Source: Ponticoccus alexandrii
GTDB lineage: Bacteria > Pseudomonadota > Alphaproteobacteria > Rhodobacterales > Rhodobacteraceae
DNA: 64,000 nt
Assembly: GCF_016806125.1 (NCBI RefSeq)
Contig: NZ_CP047166.1
Coordinates: forward strand, 1,364,001-1,428,000
Direction: 5' to 3'
In this document: positions 1 through 8,657 of the stretch, one piece after another
Layout of the letters: every line of letters begins with the position of its first letter
How positions within the stretch are numbered: position 1 is the first letter of the stretch
The notes under the pieces: generated by a model
What the model saw: only the letters and a program-made list of their open reading frames with translations
What the model was told of the DNA's origin: nothing
Databases searched by the model: none
Program-made: the position numbers and the translations under genes

Positions 1-53
1 CACCACGGGTTGAAGGTGTGATGCGTCCACTCGATCTTGCTGCGCTCGCCCAT
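1..53 (-). CDS. DUF5131 (phage Gp37/Gp68-like) protein, N-terminal fragment only
   Basis: The minus strand has an ATG at 53 with a GGAG ribosome binding site about 7 bases upstream. It encodes MGERSKIEWTHHTFNPW before running off the left edge. The S-K-I-E-W-T...F-N-P-W start matches what I know of the DUF5131 / phage Gp37-Gp68 family, in which a Cys motif normally follows. The role of that family is unclear; a radical-SAM-like Cys cluster has been suggested. Only 17 codons are visible, so the call rests on the N-terminal signature alone. The gene points away from the restriction genes to its right. Confidence 0.55.
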   Translation of the reverse strand, partial: MGERSKIEWTHHTFNPW

Positions 54-562
54 TCTGTACTCCGTACCTTTCCAATAAAGAATCGCACATGCGGCGCTTG
101 TAAGCAAACCTTTGCTGCCGATGCTTTTTCTTGGAAATCGTGCCGGCTTCTTGGTCTCGCAATGTGAGCCAGGCCCGCCATCGAGGGTCATACGGGAGGG
201 ACAGAGCACTGACCCCGGCGCCGGGAGGCCTTGGAGCGGTCTCTCAGGGTCGATATTCTCCGGACCTCATGACTGCGCCGATTTGATGAATAGCTTACAA
301 CAATCGGAAATCGCGTGTTATTTTTCGACGGCGCCCTCAACACTTCGACGCCGGGGTGTTCGTTAGATGGAACTGAAATCGAACCCACCGCAACGCGATC
401 CGTCCACGGGATACCCAAATGGGCGAACAACGTGCTTTGAGATGCTCCGCCGCGTGCGCTTTACCTCTCGGTTGTGGCAGTCCCCGCACTAGCTCTTGCT
501 GCTTGTGCTTCGACATAAGCGGCTGATATTCGTACCACATCCCCTGATCGGAGTGAGTACCG
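54..562. other. Intergenic stretch without a supported gene
   Basis: Open frames here are short, overlap each other on both strands and lack good ribosome binding sites or recognisable motifs. The segment is less GC-rich in places and should hold the promoters of the leftward DUF5131-like gene and of the rightward PLD-nuclease gene. I see no clear -35/-10 pair. Confidence 0.5.
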
Positions 563-1957
563 TTGCGATACATTGACTCAGCATCTCGAAACACGTCGGA
601 CGCCCTCGGTGACTGGCTCGCCAGCTTCAACCCACAGGCTGTCGACGCCCTACGCTGGCAAACCGGATACTTCAGTGCGGACGGATTGGCTCCTTTGGTG
701 CCCGTGATCGATGAGCTCAAAACGCAAGACCGATTGACGAACTGTGTGATCGGATCAAACGGCGGAGAAACCGGAGAGCCTGATATCGAAGCACTGGTCA
801 GTCTCGTTGGAGCTCCAAGAACAAACGCAAAAATCGGTGTCGTTAGCTTCTCTGCGGGACTATTTCACCCAAAAGTCTATCACTTCACAAGGCTGGATGG
901 CACTCAGGCCGCATATGTTGGATCGGCAAACCTGACTACTCCGGGCATTTCCGGTATGAACATCGAGGCGGGATTGCTTTTGGATTCGTCGGCCGGCGAT
1001 CCTGATCACGTCCTTACCGACGTCGCGGCCGCGATTGACGCTTGGTTCAATGGCACTCGGCCCGGGCTCTCAACGGTGACCTCGCTTGCCGATCTAGCAC
1101 CGCTTGTCGCTGCTGGAGTACTCGGTGTGGCTCCTACACCGCGTACATCGCAGTCTAGTTCCACGAGCAGCGGTGCGCCAACAGGCAAAGTTGGACTAAA
1201 GCCGCTGATCAAGTTTCCTCCTGTCTCGGTAAAAGGCAGCACTGTCCCGTCTGTGGCGTCGCCGGCTGCGGCGCCGTCCGCTCTGCCCAGCACGGGGACA
1301 GTAGCTGCATCCGTCGGACCACTTGCATCGAGCCCGCGCCCGCCGTTCCCCCCATATGTACTATTCGCTCCAGGCATCACGACACCGACACAAGGGGCCG
1401 CAGCTTTGACCGGATCGGCACTGGCGGGTAGCGCTGCGGGATTGGTCATTCGCCTCAATCGTGACAGTGCGAGACATTTCTCTGGAGGCAGCGGTACCGC
1501 AAATGTAAGTGTGCCGGTCGCGACCATTGGCACGATGAGGTTTGGCGTATTTCAGAGAAAGTACCAGCGGCCGCGCGCCGAGTTCGACCTTCGCATGCGT
1601 TATGTCTCAACTTCGGGTGGCTACGAAGTATCTGCATCTAGCACCAATATAATGGTCTATGGGTATGCGCCTGGTGAATCTGGCCATGGAGATGTGAGGA
1701 TGGTGGTGCCGGCTGCCCCCGCGCGCGCCATTCGCGATCATGCCGCGGCGCAAGGATTTCACGTCCCGACCGCCAACGATCCAATGATCCTAGAGTGGCC
1801 CACTCCAACCGACCCTGTATTCAAGGCGACATTCATCGATCCAGCTGAGCCCCTCTTCGCAACGGTGGACGGAATGCTTACCGCTGCATCAACCGGCGGA
1901 GTGCTCGTAGGGCAAGGTGCGTGCTGGTTGCCTACAGGAGTTTCGCCGCAGTGGTGA
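563..1957 (+). CDS. PLD-superfamily nuclease, probable restriction endonuclease (NgoFVII/BfiI-like)
   Basis: This 464-residue protein has a phospholipase D-type catalytic motif: His102 and Lys104 in HPKVYHF, followed by G120-S-A-N123-L-T. That is the HxK...GSxN signature of metal-independent nucleases. Residues 175-300 are a Pro/Ala/Ser/Thr-rich linker. The last 165 residues form a separate domain of unknown fold that could bind DNA, as the C-terminal B3-like domain does in BfiI. Homodimeric PLD restriction enzymes are usually about 360 residues, so the linker makes this one long. The start is a TTG with GGAG nine bases upstream. The gene converges on two DNA methyltransferase genes, which supports a restriction role. 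A non-restriction PLD-like protein remains possible. Confidence 0.65.
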   Translation: MRYIDSASRNTSDALGDWLASFNPQAVDALRWQTGYFSADGLAPLVPVIDELKTQDRLTNCVIGSNGGETGEPDIEALVSLVGAPRTNAKIGVVSFSAGLFHPKVYHFTRLDGTQAAYVGSANLTTPGISGMNIEAGLLLDSSAGDPDHVLTDVAAAIDAWFNGTRPGLSTVTSLADLAPLVAAGVLGVAPTPRTSQSSSTSSGAPTGKVGLKPLIKFPPVSVKGSTVPSVASPAAAPSALPSTGTVAASVGPLASSPRPPFPPYVLFAPGITTPTQGAAALTGSALAGSAAGLVIRLNRDSARHFSGGSGTANVSVPVATIGTMRFGVFQRKYQRPRAEFDLRMRYVSTSGGYEVSASSTNIMVYGYAPGESGHGDVRMVVPAAPARAIRDHAAAQGFHVPTANDPMILEWPTPTDPVFKATFIDPAEPLFATVDGMLTAASTGGVLVGQGACWLPTGVSPQW

Positions 1958-1980
1958 ACTCACCAAACGAGAAGGACGCG

Positions 1981-3465
1981 CTATTCTTTCCGGAGTATGA
2001 TCATCGTCTCGGCCGCAACCGCATTGCTTACATGATATCCATAGCGACGATAGGTTTGCAGCGGAATAAGTTCATCAACTTTCCAGCCCGCAGCGATCGC
2101 CAATCTAGACAAATGCAACGGGGTATCGATGTCGTGGCGAACACCCCCGATTGTCGTATGGTTGTGACCTACAATCAAAGCGTAGGGAGTTCCTTCCTTC
2201 ATTAGCGCATTCACCGAGCTGAAGTTTGCCTTCATCGACGCAAAGTATCGGTAGAGTAGCGCCGGGACGGCACGCCTCCGAAATCCGTCGCCTTCACCGA
2301 GCAGATTCTCCAGCTTGATGCAAAGTTCGTACTCTTGATCAGGCAATTCAGCCTCGTTTGCAGCGAGTAATTGAGGCAGTTCACGCTTTGAGTTTCCGCG
2401 AAGCTCTCTGCTTCCAATCAGTGATGCCTCGAGCTCGTGAATCTGATCAGGCGCCAGGAGATCAAGCCAAACTAACGAAAGGCGCTGCGTGTCAATATAT
2501 GGCAGTGCCATAGCATATGGCGGGCTAGTGATTGCGGCGTCGAATTTCGGTATGCTGCAGTCTGCTTTCAATTTGGATGCATCACAAAGTATCGCCCGAC
2601 CAAGAGGTGCCCGCGCCCCAATCAGTTCTCGCGCAGCAAGTATCCGATCCATAATCTGTGGAAGCGCATCCAAGAGCGCTGATGTGAACGTTTTTGACGG
2701 GAGCGGTGAGGATCTCCTCCGGATCCGCAAGTCCCTTGGATCCTGTTGCGAGTACTCACGAAGGAGATTGCTAGCTACAGACAAGAAGATTGGCGACAGT
2801 TCGCCAGCAACATCGACGATTGTAGCTCGAACGCCTTCGATTTCATTGTAAATTTCGGGATCAAACCATTTGAGAAGGTACTCTCGGCGCGCATCTGAAG
2901 ACTTAGGGGCGGTCTTAACTTCGGAGGATAGCAGCCGCGTCGAAATACATTTGTGCGCATTCTGCAGTTCATAAGGCTGTACCGACAACCCAAGAAGCTT
3001 TGCATTCGATAGAAATACCGCGAGCGGATTTATGTCGGTGCCGATCGCGTTGACGTCCATATGGCAGCACTCGACAAGGGTGGTGCCGCTACCACAGAAT
3101 GGATCAAGGACAGCTTGCCCAGGCTCTATTTTGAAGATGTTAAGAAGCGCTCTGGCGACTTGTGGATTGAATTTTCCTTTGTATTCATGGAGGCCGTGAA
3201 CTGAATAACGTGTGGCCTGACGGTTTTTCCCGTTTCGCGCGGTTTCCTCCAGCTGTGCTTGCACTGTTGAAATGAAGCCGGAACCATTCTCATAACCCTT
3301 GAAGTAGGTTAGGCGCTTCAAGCCAGAACCTGAGGTTGCTGCACGCAAGTCCAGGCCATCCGGCATTTCAGTGGCTTCTGGAGGACCGATTAGCGACGTT
3401 ACCTCTCGAGAGGCAAGCTCTTTCTCGTAGGGGTAATATTTGTAATCATGCCAGCGAAGACGCAT
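1981..3465 (-). CDS. DNA methyltransferase 1 (N4-cytosine/N6-adenine, TSPPY type)
   Basis: The 494-residue product carries the AdoMet-binding motif DPFCGSGTT near residue 121, then GTDINP. The catalytic motif TSPPY follows near residue 313, so the FxGxG motif precedes SPPY. A YKGKFNPQ block ahead of motif I is common in N4-cytosine and related methylases. It should methylate an exocyclic amino group in the recognition site of the neighbouring nuclease. I start it at the ATG at 3465, seven bases from an AAAGGAGG site; a GTG lies one codon upstream. It overlaps the stop of the second methyltransferase gene, so the two are co-translated. Two different methylases are expected when the target is asymmetric. 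Confidence 0.8.
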   Translation of the reverse strand: MRLRWHDYKYYPYEKELASREVTSLIGPPEATEMPDGLDLRAATSGSGLKRLTYFKGYENGSGFISTVQAQLEETARNGKNRQATRYSVHGLHEYKGKFNPQVARALLNIFKIEPGQAVLDPFCGSGTTLVECCHMDVNAIGTDINPLAVFLSNAKLLGLSVQPYELQNAHKCISTRLLSSEVKTAPKSSDARREYLLKWFDPEIYNEIEGVRATIVDVAGELSPIFLSVASNLLREYSQQDPRDLRIRRRSSPLPSKTFTSALLDALPQIMDRILAARELIGARAPLGRAILCDASKLKADCSIPKFDAAITSPPYAMALPYIDTQRLSLVWLDLLAPDQIHELEASLIGSRELRGNSKRELPQLLAANEAELPDQEYELCIKLENLLGEGDGFRRRAVPALLYRYFASMKANFSSVNALMKEGTPYALIVGHNHTTIGGVRHDIDTPLHLSRLAIAAGWKVDELIPLQTYRRYGYHVSNAVAAETMIILRKE

Positions 3466-4649
3466 CACTCGACCTCCTTTCGCAAGACCAAGACAGTTTC
3501 GGTCTTGATATTGGCGTGAGATAGGTTGAACGACTTTCGATTGGCTGACAGTATTCGCTCTGTCACGAAAAACGGCTTGAAACCCAGAGGCGCAGCCTCA
3601 TCGGTGATGATTTTTGCGTTATCATATATTTTTCCATGAATCTTCGAGCGGCCGACCACGAAACTCGCGAAGCCGCCCTTGACTATGACGCCATCCAGAA
3701 GTGTGAGCGTTTGCCTCATTTGTCGCGCGAAATCTTCAGCCGTGTGATGGTTTTTCTTGAAGAAGTGTGCTCGAGCACCAATCTCGTCGGTCTTGACTTT
3801 TAGTGGGTCGTATCCAAGCCACCACATCCGATATTTGTGATAAAGCCAATACTCATAGGCGTTCGGGTAGGGTGGAGATGTCACAACCAGTCCGATCGGT
3901 CGCTTAATCACACTCGGTTCTACTTTCAGGATGTCGCTCTCAACAACCTCCACGGGGGTCAACGGGTAGTTTCGTTTCTGGAGAGCAGCATTGATGCGAT
4001 TGACCGCGCGCAAGAAAAGCTTGGGAACTGTGGAAGGGTCCACGTCCTTCTTGACTGCCGCATATCGGGTATCGCTCTCCTGATTGGATACTCTGACAAT
4101 AATACTGGAAAGCGCTAGCTTGAGCGCATCGCGGGCTTCACTTGGGGCGGTAACGATAGACCGAGCAATCCTGTTGATCTCAATCTGGACGTTTGGCTGG
4201 AACCAGTGATCAAGATTCGGGATTTCGGGAATTTCGATGTCTGTAGTTTCGTCAGAACTCAAAGTAATCCGTGCCGCATGCTGCTCTAGATCAGTCGGGC
4301 AGGCCATGGTCTTTACGCGTGACATTAGGCAAGCGATAGGGTTCAGGTCGATTCCAACAGCGGGAATGCCTAGTCGTTGGCTTTCGACCAAAGTACTGCC
4401 GCTCCCGCAGAACGGATCCAGCACGGCACTGTTACGAGGCAGCGGCAAATGGCTGATGAGTGCCCTTGGGATTTCTGAAATAAACTTGGCAGGATAAGGG
4501 TGAACGCCTTCGATTTCGCTGTGACTAAGCCTGTCAGGGAAGCCCCAATCAACTTCTGACAAAGATGATTTTGCTTTTGTTTCCGCATCTACGGAAGCTG
4601 GCCAGCTATTCGCTTCATTCAGGGAGGGTTCGTGTGTTCCGTGCGCCAT
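3465..4649 (-). CDS. DNA methyltransferase 2 (N4-cytosine/N6-adenine, TSPPY type)
   Basis: The protein has 394 residues. It has HPYPAKF, then motif I DPFCGSGST near residue 78, GIDLNP, and a TSPPYPNAYEYW catalytic block near residue 245. Motif order is the same as in methyltransferase 1, but the two proteins are clearly different outside the motifs. The start codon overlaps the stop of the upstream ribbon-helix-helix gene by one base, and its stop overlaps the start of methyltransferase 1. This makes a three-gene leftward operon. By analogy with BfiI-type systems each methylase may protect one strand of an asymmetric target. That assignment is inferred. Confidence 0.8.
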   Translation of the reverse strand: MAHGTHEPSLNEANSWPASVDAETKAKSSLSEVDWGFPDRLSHSEIEGVHPYPAKFISEIPRALISHLPLPRNSAVLDPFCGSGSTLVESQRLGIPAVGIDLNPIACLMSRVKTMACPTDLEQHAARITLSSDETTDIEIPEIPNLDHWFQPNVQIEINRIARSIVTAPSEARDALKLALSSIIVRVSNQESDTRYAAVKKDVDPSTVPKLFLRAVNRINAALQKRNYPLTPVEVVESDILKVEPSVIKRPIGLVVTSPPYPNAYEYWLYHKYRMWWLGYDPLKVKTDEIGARAHFFKKNHHTAEDFARQMRQTLTLLDGVIVKGGFASFVVGRSKIHGKIYDNAKIITDEAAPLGFKPFFVTERILSANRKSFNLSHANIKTETVLVLRKEVE

Positions 4650-4861
4650 TAGTTGTCTTCTCTTTGCGGGCGCACCAGGGGGAGCGAGCCTTGATCTATA
4701 TTGGGTTCCATGCGGTTGAGGAAGTCGACGACTGCCTTTCTAGCAACCTGCGCCACTGGCGCGTCGTCACGATCCGCAAGGGCGAGCAACAGGGCGTAGG
4801 CTCGCTCATCCAGGTTGATGGTTACCCTGGCGGTCTTCGTTCGTCCCTTCGGTCGTGCCAT
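4649..4861 (-). CDS. Ribbon-helix-helix (CopG-like) small protein
   Basis: This basic 70-residue protein begins with a Lys/Arg-rich arm and then R-V-T-I-N-L-D, the beta-strand pattern of ribbon-helix-helix repressors. Two predicted helices follow (ALLLALADR and QVARKAVVDFL). It is the first gene of the methyltransferase operon and is a plausible autoregulator of restriction-modification expression, a role filled by controller proteins in many type II systems. Its last base overlaps the next start. Function is inferred from fold pattern and position. Confidence 0.6.
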   Translation of the reverse strand: MARPKGRTKTARVTINLDERAYALLLALADRDDAPVAQVARKAVVDFLNRMEPNIDQGSLPLVRPQREDN

Positions 4862-4905
4862 AAGGTGTGTTTAGTGCAGCAAAAAACTGTCAGCAAGGCG
4901 TATCT

Positions 4906-5304
4906 TCACTTGATGCGCCTGCTGCAAAGGGAAGGTAGCTGGCCGTCCCACTCTATCGGGAATGGTTCCATTACCCGCGCCAGCGTCACCTCCGGCCCCT
5001 GCTTCCCGTCCAGGATCGCCTCGACATTATCGGGTGCGAGCAGCGTGAGGCGAAGGACGCGGGTCATGTAGGAGGGCGCAATCCCCTCGCGATCGGCCAG
5101 TTCGGCAATGGTGGCGAACTCGCCCGACTCGAGCATCCGCTTCCAGCGGAATGCGCGGGCCAGCGCCTTGACCAACGTGCTGTCCGACTTGCACGGCTGC
5201 ACGGCGCCATGTGGCAGCTGCATCTCCTTCCGCCCGCCGCGCTTCACGATGCGGAACGGGACATGGAGCGTCACGGTGTCGGGAATCGGCGCGCCGCGCG
5301 TCAT
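4906..5304 (-). CDS. Conserved small protein at the end of the recombinase operon (HTH-like)
   Basis: The product has 132 residues. The centre reads as a helix-turn-helix (ATIAELADREGIAPSYMTRVL, residues about 63-83) resembling the DNA-binding part of KorB/ParB-type proteins. The start codon overlaps the stop of the recombinase gene as ATGA, so the two are translationally coupled. Proteins of this kind often follow serine recombinases with DUF2924 partners in alphaproteobacteria (from memory). It may help the recombinase bind or regulate its operon. Exact role unknown. Confidence 0.6.
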   Translation of the reverse strand: MTRGAPIPDTVTLHVPFRIVKRGGRKEMQLPHGAVQPCKSDSTLVKALARAFRWKRMLESGEFATIAELADREGIAPSYMTRVLRLTLLAPDNVEAILDGKQGPEVTLARVMEPFPIEWDGQLPSLCSRRIK

Positions 5305-6626
5305 GCGGCCGCTCCCGTGTCTTCGGCCAGCATCTCTCGCGCGAGGCCGCCGAGACCATCCACGCGCAGCCGGACGTTCAGGCCGTCGGTGCCGATGTCC
5401 ACGCGCTCGACCAGCAGCGCAACGATGCGTGCCTGCTCGGCGGGGAACAGTTCATCCCACAGCGGGTCGAGTTGCATCAGGGCTGCGCGGACGTCCGCCT
5501 CGGTAATCTCGGCATCCTGCGCCCGCGCCGCCTTCCATGTCCCCGCCACGATCTCAGGTTGCCGGAACACGGCGCGCAGCTGCTCGATGACAGCCGCCTC
5601 TATCTCCCCCGCTGGCAAGCGGCCCACCGGGCACGACCCGGCGCCATGCTTCAGCACTGTCTGGCTGACATAGTAGCGGTACAACCGCCCGCCCTTGCGC
5701 GTATGCGTCGGCGAGAAGGCCGCGCCATCCGGGCCGAACAGCAGCCCCTTCAGCAGTGCGGGCGTCTCAGCGCGGGTGCGCGCGGCACGCTTGCGCGGGC
5801 TCTCCTGCAGGATCGCATGGACACGGTCCCACGTCTCGCGGTCGATGATGGCGTCGTGCTCGCCGGGATAGCTGTCGCCCTTGTGGACCGCTTCGCCGAT
5901 GTAGGCGCGGTTGCTGAGCATCCGATAGATGTATTTCTTGTCGATCCGGTTGCCGCGCGGCGTCCGGATGCCGCGCGTGCCGACTTCCCGCGCCAGTTCC
6001 GTGCAAGATCCGATCTCGAGGAAGCGGGTGAAGATCCAACGCACATGCGCGGCGTGCTCGTTGTCCACTACGAGCTTCCGGTTCTCGACGCGGTAGCCGT
6101 AGGGCGGCACTCCGCCCATCCACATCCCCTTCTTGCGGCTGGCTGCGACCTTGTCTCGGATGCGTTCGGCGGTCACCTCCCGCTCGAACTGGGCGAACGA
6201 GAGCAGGATATTCAGCGTCAGCCGCCCCATCGACGTGGTGGTGTTGAAGCTCTGCGTGACCGATACGAATGTCACGCCGTTCCGGTCGAACACCTCGACC
6301 AGCTTGGCGAAATCCGCCAGCGACCGAGAGAGGCGGTCGATCTTGTAGACCACCACCACATCGACCAGCCCATCCTCGATGTCCTCCAGCAGCCGCTTCA
6401 GGCCGGGCCGTTCCAGTGTGCCGCCCGAGATACCGCCATCGTCATACTGATCGCGGACCAGCACCCAGCCCTCGGACCGCTGGCTGGCGATGTATGCCTC
6501 GCAGGCCTCACGCTGGGCGTGGAGGCTGTTGAATTCCTGCTCCAGCCCTTCCTCGGAGGATTTCCGGGTGTAAACCGCGCACCTCAGCTTGCGGACAAGT
6601 TTCGATTTCTCGGACGGCTTCGTCAT
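5301..6626 (-). CDS. Large serine recombinase (site-specific integrase/resolvase family)
   Basis: The 441-residue enzyme has an N-terminal resolvase domain with YTRKSSEEG, where Ser23 is the likely nucleophile. It also shows the family blocks YDDGGISGGTLERPGL, YKIDRLSRS and FAQFEREVTAERIRDK. A Recombinase domain follows (PPYGYRVENR...), then a C-terminal region that lacks the paired cysteines of a classic zinc ribbon. Large serine recombinases integrate and excise phages and islands using short att sites. The ATG at 6626 overlaps the DUF2924 stop as ATGA; longer readings upstream run through the DUF2924 gene in another frame and were rejected. It is the best candidate integrase for the prophage to its right. 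Confidence 0.9.
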   Translation of the reverse strand: MTKPSEKSKLVRKLRCAVYTRKSSEEGLEQEFNSLHAQREACEAYIASQRSEGWVLVRDQYDDGGISGGTLERPGLKRLLEDIEDGLVDVVVVYKIDRLSRSLADFAKLVEVFDRNGVTFVSVTQSFNTTTSMGRLTLNILLSFAQFEREVTAERIRDKVAASRKKGMWMGGVPPYGYRVENRKLVVDNEHAAHVRWIFTRFLEIGSCTELAREVGTRGIRTPRGNRIDKKYIYRMLSNRAYIGEAVHKGDSYPGEHDAIIDRETWDRVHAILQESPRKRAARTRAETPALLKGLLFGPDGAAFSPTHTRKGGRLYRYYVSQTVLKHGAGSCPVGRLPAGEIEAAVIEQLRAVFRQPEIVAGTWKAARAQDAEITEADVRAALMQLDPLWDELFPAEQARIVALLVERVDIGTDGLNVRLRVDGLGGLAREMLAEDTGAAA

Positions 6627-7078
6627 CTCCGCCCCCTGTGGTTCTTGAGCCCGAAGAACACCCAACCGTTCCAGCGTGTGCCGGTGATGGCGCGCGCGAT
6701 GGCGGACAGCGACTTGTACGGCCGCCCCTGCCATTCGAAGCCGTCGGTGGTGACGGTGACGACCTGTTCGACGCCCTGCCACTCGCGCAGCAGCCGCGTG
6801 CCGATGATCGGGCGATCGCGATCGGCGCGGATGCTGCGCTTCTTGCTGTCGCCGCCGTCCAGTTCCTCGCCCAACCGTTCCAACCGCCGAACCGTCTCCG
6901 GCTTCAGCCCGCCATAGGCGAGTTCCTGGATGCGGTAGGCCAGGCGGGACTCGAGGTAGCGGCGATTGAACGGCGGCGGCTCGCTGTCGAACAGGTCGCG
7001 CCACTGTTTCTTCAGGTCGGGCGTCGGTGTGGTCTTGAGCGCCGCCAGGCGTGCGGGGATGGGATCGGGCTTGTTCAT
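6623..7078 (-). CDS. DUF2924 family protein
   Basis: The protein has 151 residues. Hallmarks are L-K-K-Q-W-R-D-L-F near the N terminus, FNRRYLESRLAYRIQELAYG, and a C-terminal domain with YKSLSAIARAITGTRWNGW, the T-G-x-x-W-N-G-x-x-F-F-G-L element typical of DUF2924. Members nearly always sit immediately upstream of a serine recombinase, as here, and are thought to be accessory to it. The ATG at 7078 was chosen because GGAGA lies ahead of it, and the reading frame further upstream overlaps another gene. Confidence 0.85.
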   Translation of the reverse strand: MNKPDPIPARLAALKTTPTPDLKKQWRDLFDSEPPPFNRRYLESRLAYRIQELAYGGLKPETVRRLERLGEELDGGDSKKRSIRADRDRPIIGTRLLREWQGVEQVVTVTTDGFEWQGRPYKSLSAIARAITGTRWNGWVFFGLKNHRGRR

Positions 7079-7278
7079 GCATTTCTCCGGTGTGTTGGAG
7101 TTGCATGACGGCATTGGTCGGGCAGATAGTGTAGGCAACGTTCTCCATTATCGTCAGATACTTCGCCCGTCTCCCGCATCCGCAACCGAACCAGCCCGAG
7201 CGCCAGCAGGCCGCACAGCTCGGTGCGGCGCTCTGCCGGAGTCATCGCCGAAGGGGCGAGCGGGTTGGGGCGTTTCAT
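7075..7278 (-). CDS. Small protein heading the recombinase operon
   Basis: This 67-residue hypothetical protein ends in an ATGA overlap with DUF2924, giving a tightly coupled four-gene operon (small protein, DUF2924, recombinase, HTH-like protein). It has a helical segment rich in Leu and Arg (LCGLLALGLVRLRMRE) and a basic C terminus. No catalytic motif is visible. The position suggests a leader or accessory DNA-binding role, which is inference only. Confidence 0.55.
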   Translation of the reverse strand: MKRPNPLAPSAMTPAERRTELCGLLALGLVRLRMRETGEVSDDNGERCLHYLPDQCRHATPTHRRNA

Positions 7279-7415
7279 GCGGGCCTCGGAACAGTCGTCT
7301 CCTAGGGCCTCTACTCGTCAAAATCAGAATCCGTCCCAGCCGATCCCGCGCAGGTTGAAGAATCGCGCACAGGAACGTATCAAGAACACTTATCATTCAG
7401 GAAAGGGGATTCGTC

Positions 7416-8657
7416 GTGGCCGGCAATTTGAAGAAGTTCGTGAACCCCCGGTTCATCAAGACCATCGATCTCGCCCTGATGAAGCCACTGCTTGCGCGGC
7501 ACGAGGGCAAGTACAAGGGCTTCTCCGTCGACATGCTGGACCAGGAGGAGGATGTCGCCCGCGAGGCGCTGGAGAAACTGCTGACCGGCGCCGAGGATAG
7601 CTATCCCGAGGGACTGCGCGGCGATCTGCACCGCATCGCGGAACTGGGCGATTCCCGCGGCCTCGAGATCATCCAGGCACAGGCCGCTCGTCAGGGCGTC
7701 GATCTGTTCCCCGACATGAAGACCGGCGACGAGGACGCGCCGAACAAGGCGCATGATCCCAAGCACATCGCCGTCCGGGTGTTCCTGGAGCATCCCGATC
7801 TGTTTGACGCGGCCGCCGATCACATGGCGATGCTCACCGCCGACCGTCTGCATGAATACGCCGGGCGGGAACGTGGCGTCGCGATCGACCTAACTGAAGA
7901 GAAGGTCGAAGCGTTCCGGACGGCCGTCGCCGCGCTCTTCCGTGACGCGTTTCTCGGGGACTACTGCCGGGTGGGCGACTACGACGACGATGACGAGATC
8001 AATCTCGTGGTCAGCCACGGCTCCATGGTCTCGACCATGCCGGTCGTCGAGGGCCAGGTCGAACGGGTGATCAGCGTGCGCCAGATTTCCCACGCCGTGC
8101 TGCGATACTCCGAGAACACCGGCATGTTGCGGCTGGCCCGCATCCGGAAGGCGCATCAGCCCGAGATCGCGGAACTGTTCGCCTCGATCATCCTCGACAG
8201 GCCAGGCTTCTTCGACGGCGACGATGCGCAGGACCTCTATTCCCTGCGCCCGATCGAACTGGCCGGACCGGGCTTCGCCTTCGACGCCGCCTACGATCCG
8301 CTGATCGACAAGGTGCTGATCATCGAGGCGGCGGCCGACCTGATGGCGCCCGGCAAGAAGGGGTATCCCCGCGTGGTGCGCACACTGCGGTCGCGGGATC
8401 TCGGCGGTGACGCGCTCCAGCATTTCGGCAGCACACCGGTCTCTTTCGGCGGCGCCTGGCGGCTGGGCGAGCTCGTGTTCCGGATCCTGTTCAAGGGCGA
8501 CGGCAAGCGCCAGCCGCAGGTCACGGTCAAGCTGCGGCCCCCGGGCGTCGTGCAGTTCCGCCGCACCCAGCATGAGGCGCGGGTGATGAAGCTGATCGAA
8601 CGGAACGGGCTGATGAATGACCGAGACGATTATGAGGTTGTTGACGCGGCTGAGTGA
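7416..8657 (+). CDS. Unknown 413-residue protein, first gene of a two-gene cassette
   Basis: The start is a GTG with GGAAAGGGG upstream. I do not recognise the family. The protein is soluble, with no signal peptide or membrane span. It has an acidic run (GDYDDDDEIN) in the middle and a beta-rich C-terminal third (RQPQVTVKLRPPGVVQF). It overlaps the next gene by 41 bases, and the pair is transcribed divergently from the recombinase operon. The length, the coupling and the position beside restriction and HNH genes fit an accessory or defence function, but nothing in the sequence proves it. Confidence 0.7.
   Translation: MAGNLKKFVNPRFIKTIDLALMKPLLARHEGKYKGFSVDMLDQEEDVAREALEKLLTGAEDSYPEGLRGDLHRIAELGDSRGLEIIQAQAARQGVDLFPDMKTGDEDAPNKAHDPKHIAVRVFLEHPDLFDAAADHMAMLTADRLHEYAGRERGVAIDLTEEKVEAFRTAVAALFRDAFLGDYCRVGDYDDDDEINLVVSHGSMVSTMPVVEGQVERVISVRQISHAVLRYSENTGMLRLARIRKAHQPEIAELFASIILDRPGFFDGDDAQDLYSLRPIELAGPGFAFDAAYDPLIDKVLIIEAAADLMAPGKKGYPRVVRTLRSRDLGGDALQHFGSTPVSFGGAWRLGELVFRILFKGDGKRQPQVTVKLRPPGVVQFRRTQHEARVMKLIERNGLMNDRDDYEVVDAAE

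Noticed and set aside
112-720. Small overlapping frames left of the PLD gene
   Set aside because: They have no ribosome binding sites or motifs and overlap each other on both strands.
5211-6917. 568-codon plus-strand frame opposite the serine recombinase
   Set aside because: It has no motif, while the minus strand carries recombinase signatures and coupled starts.
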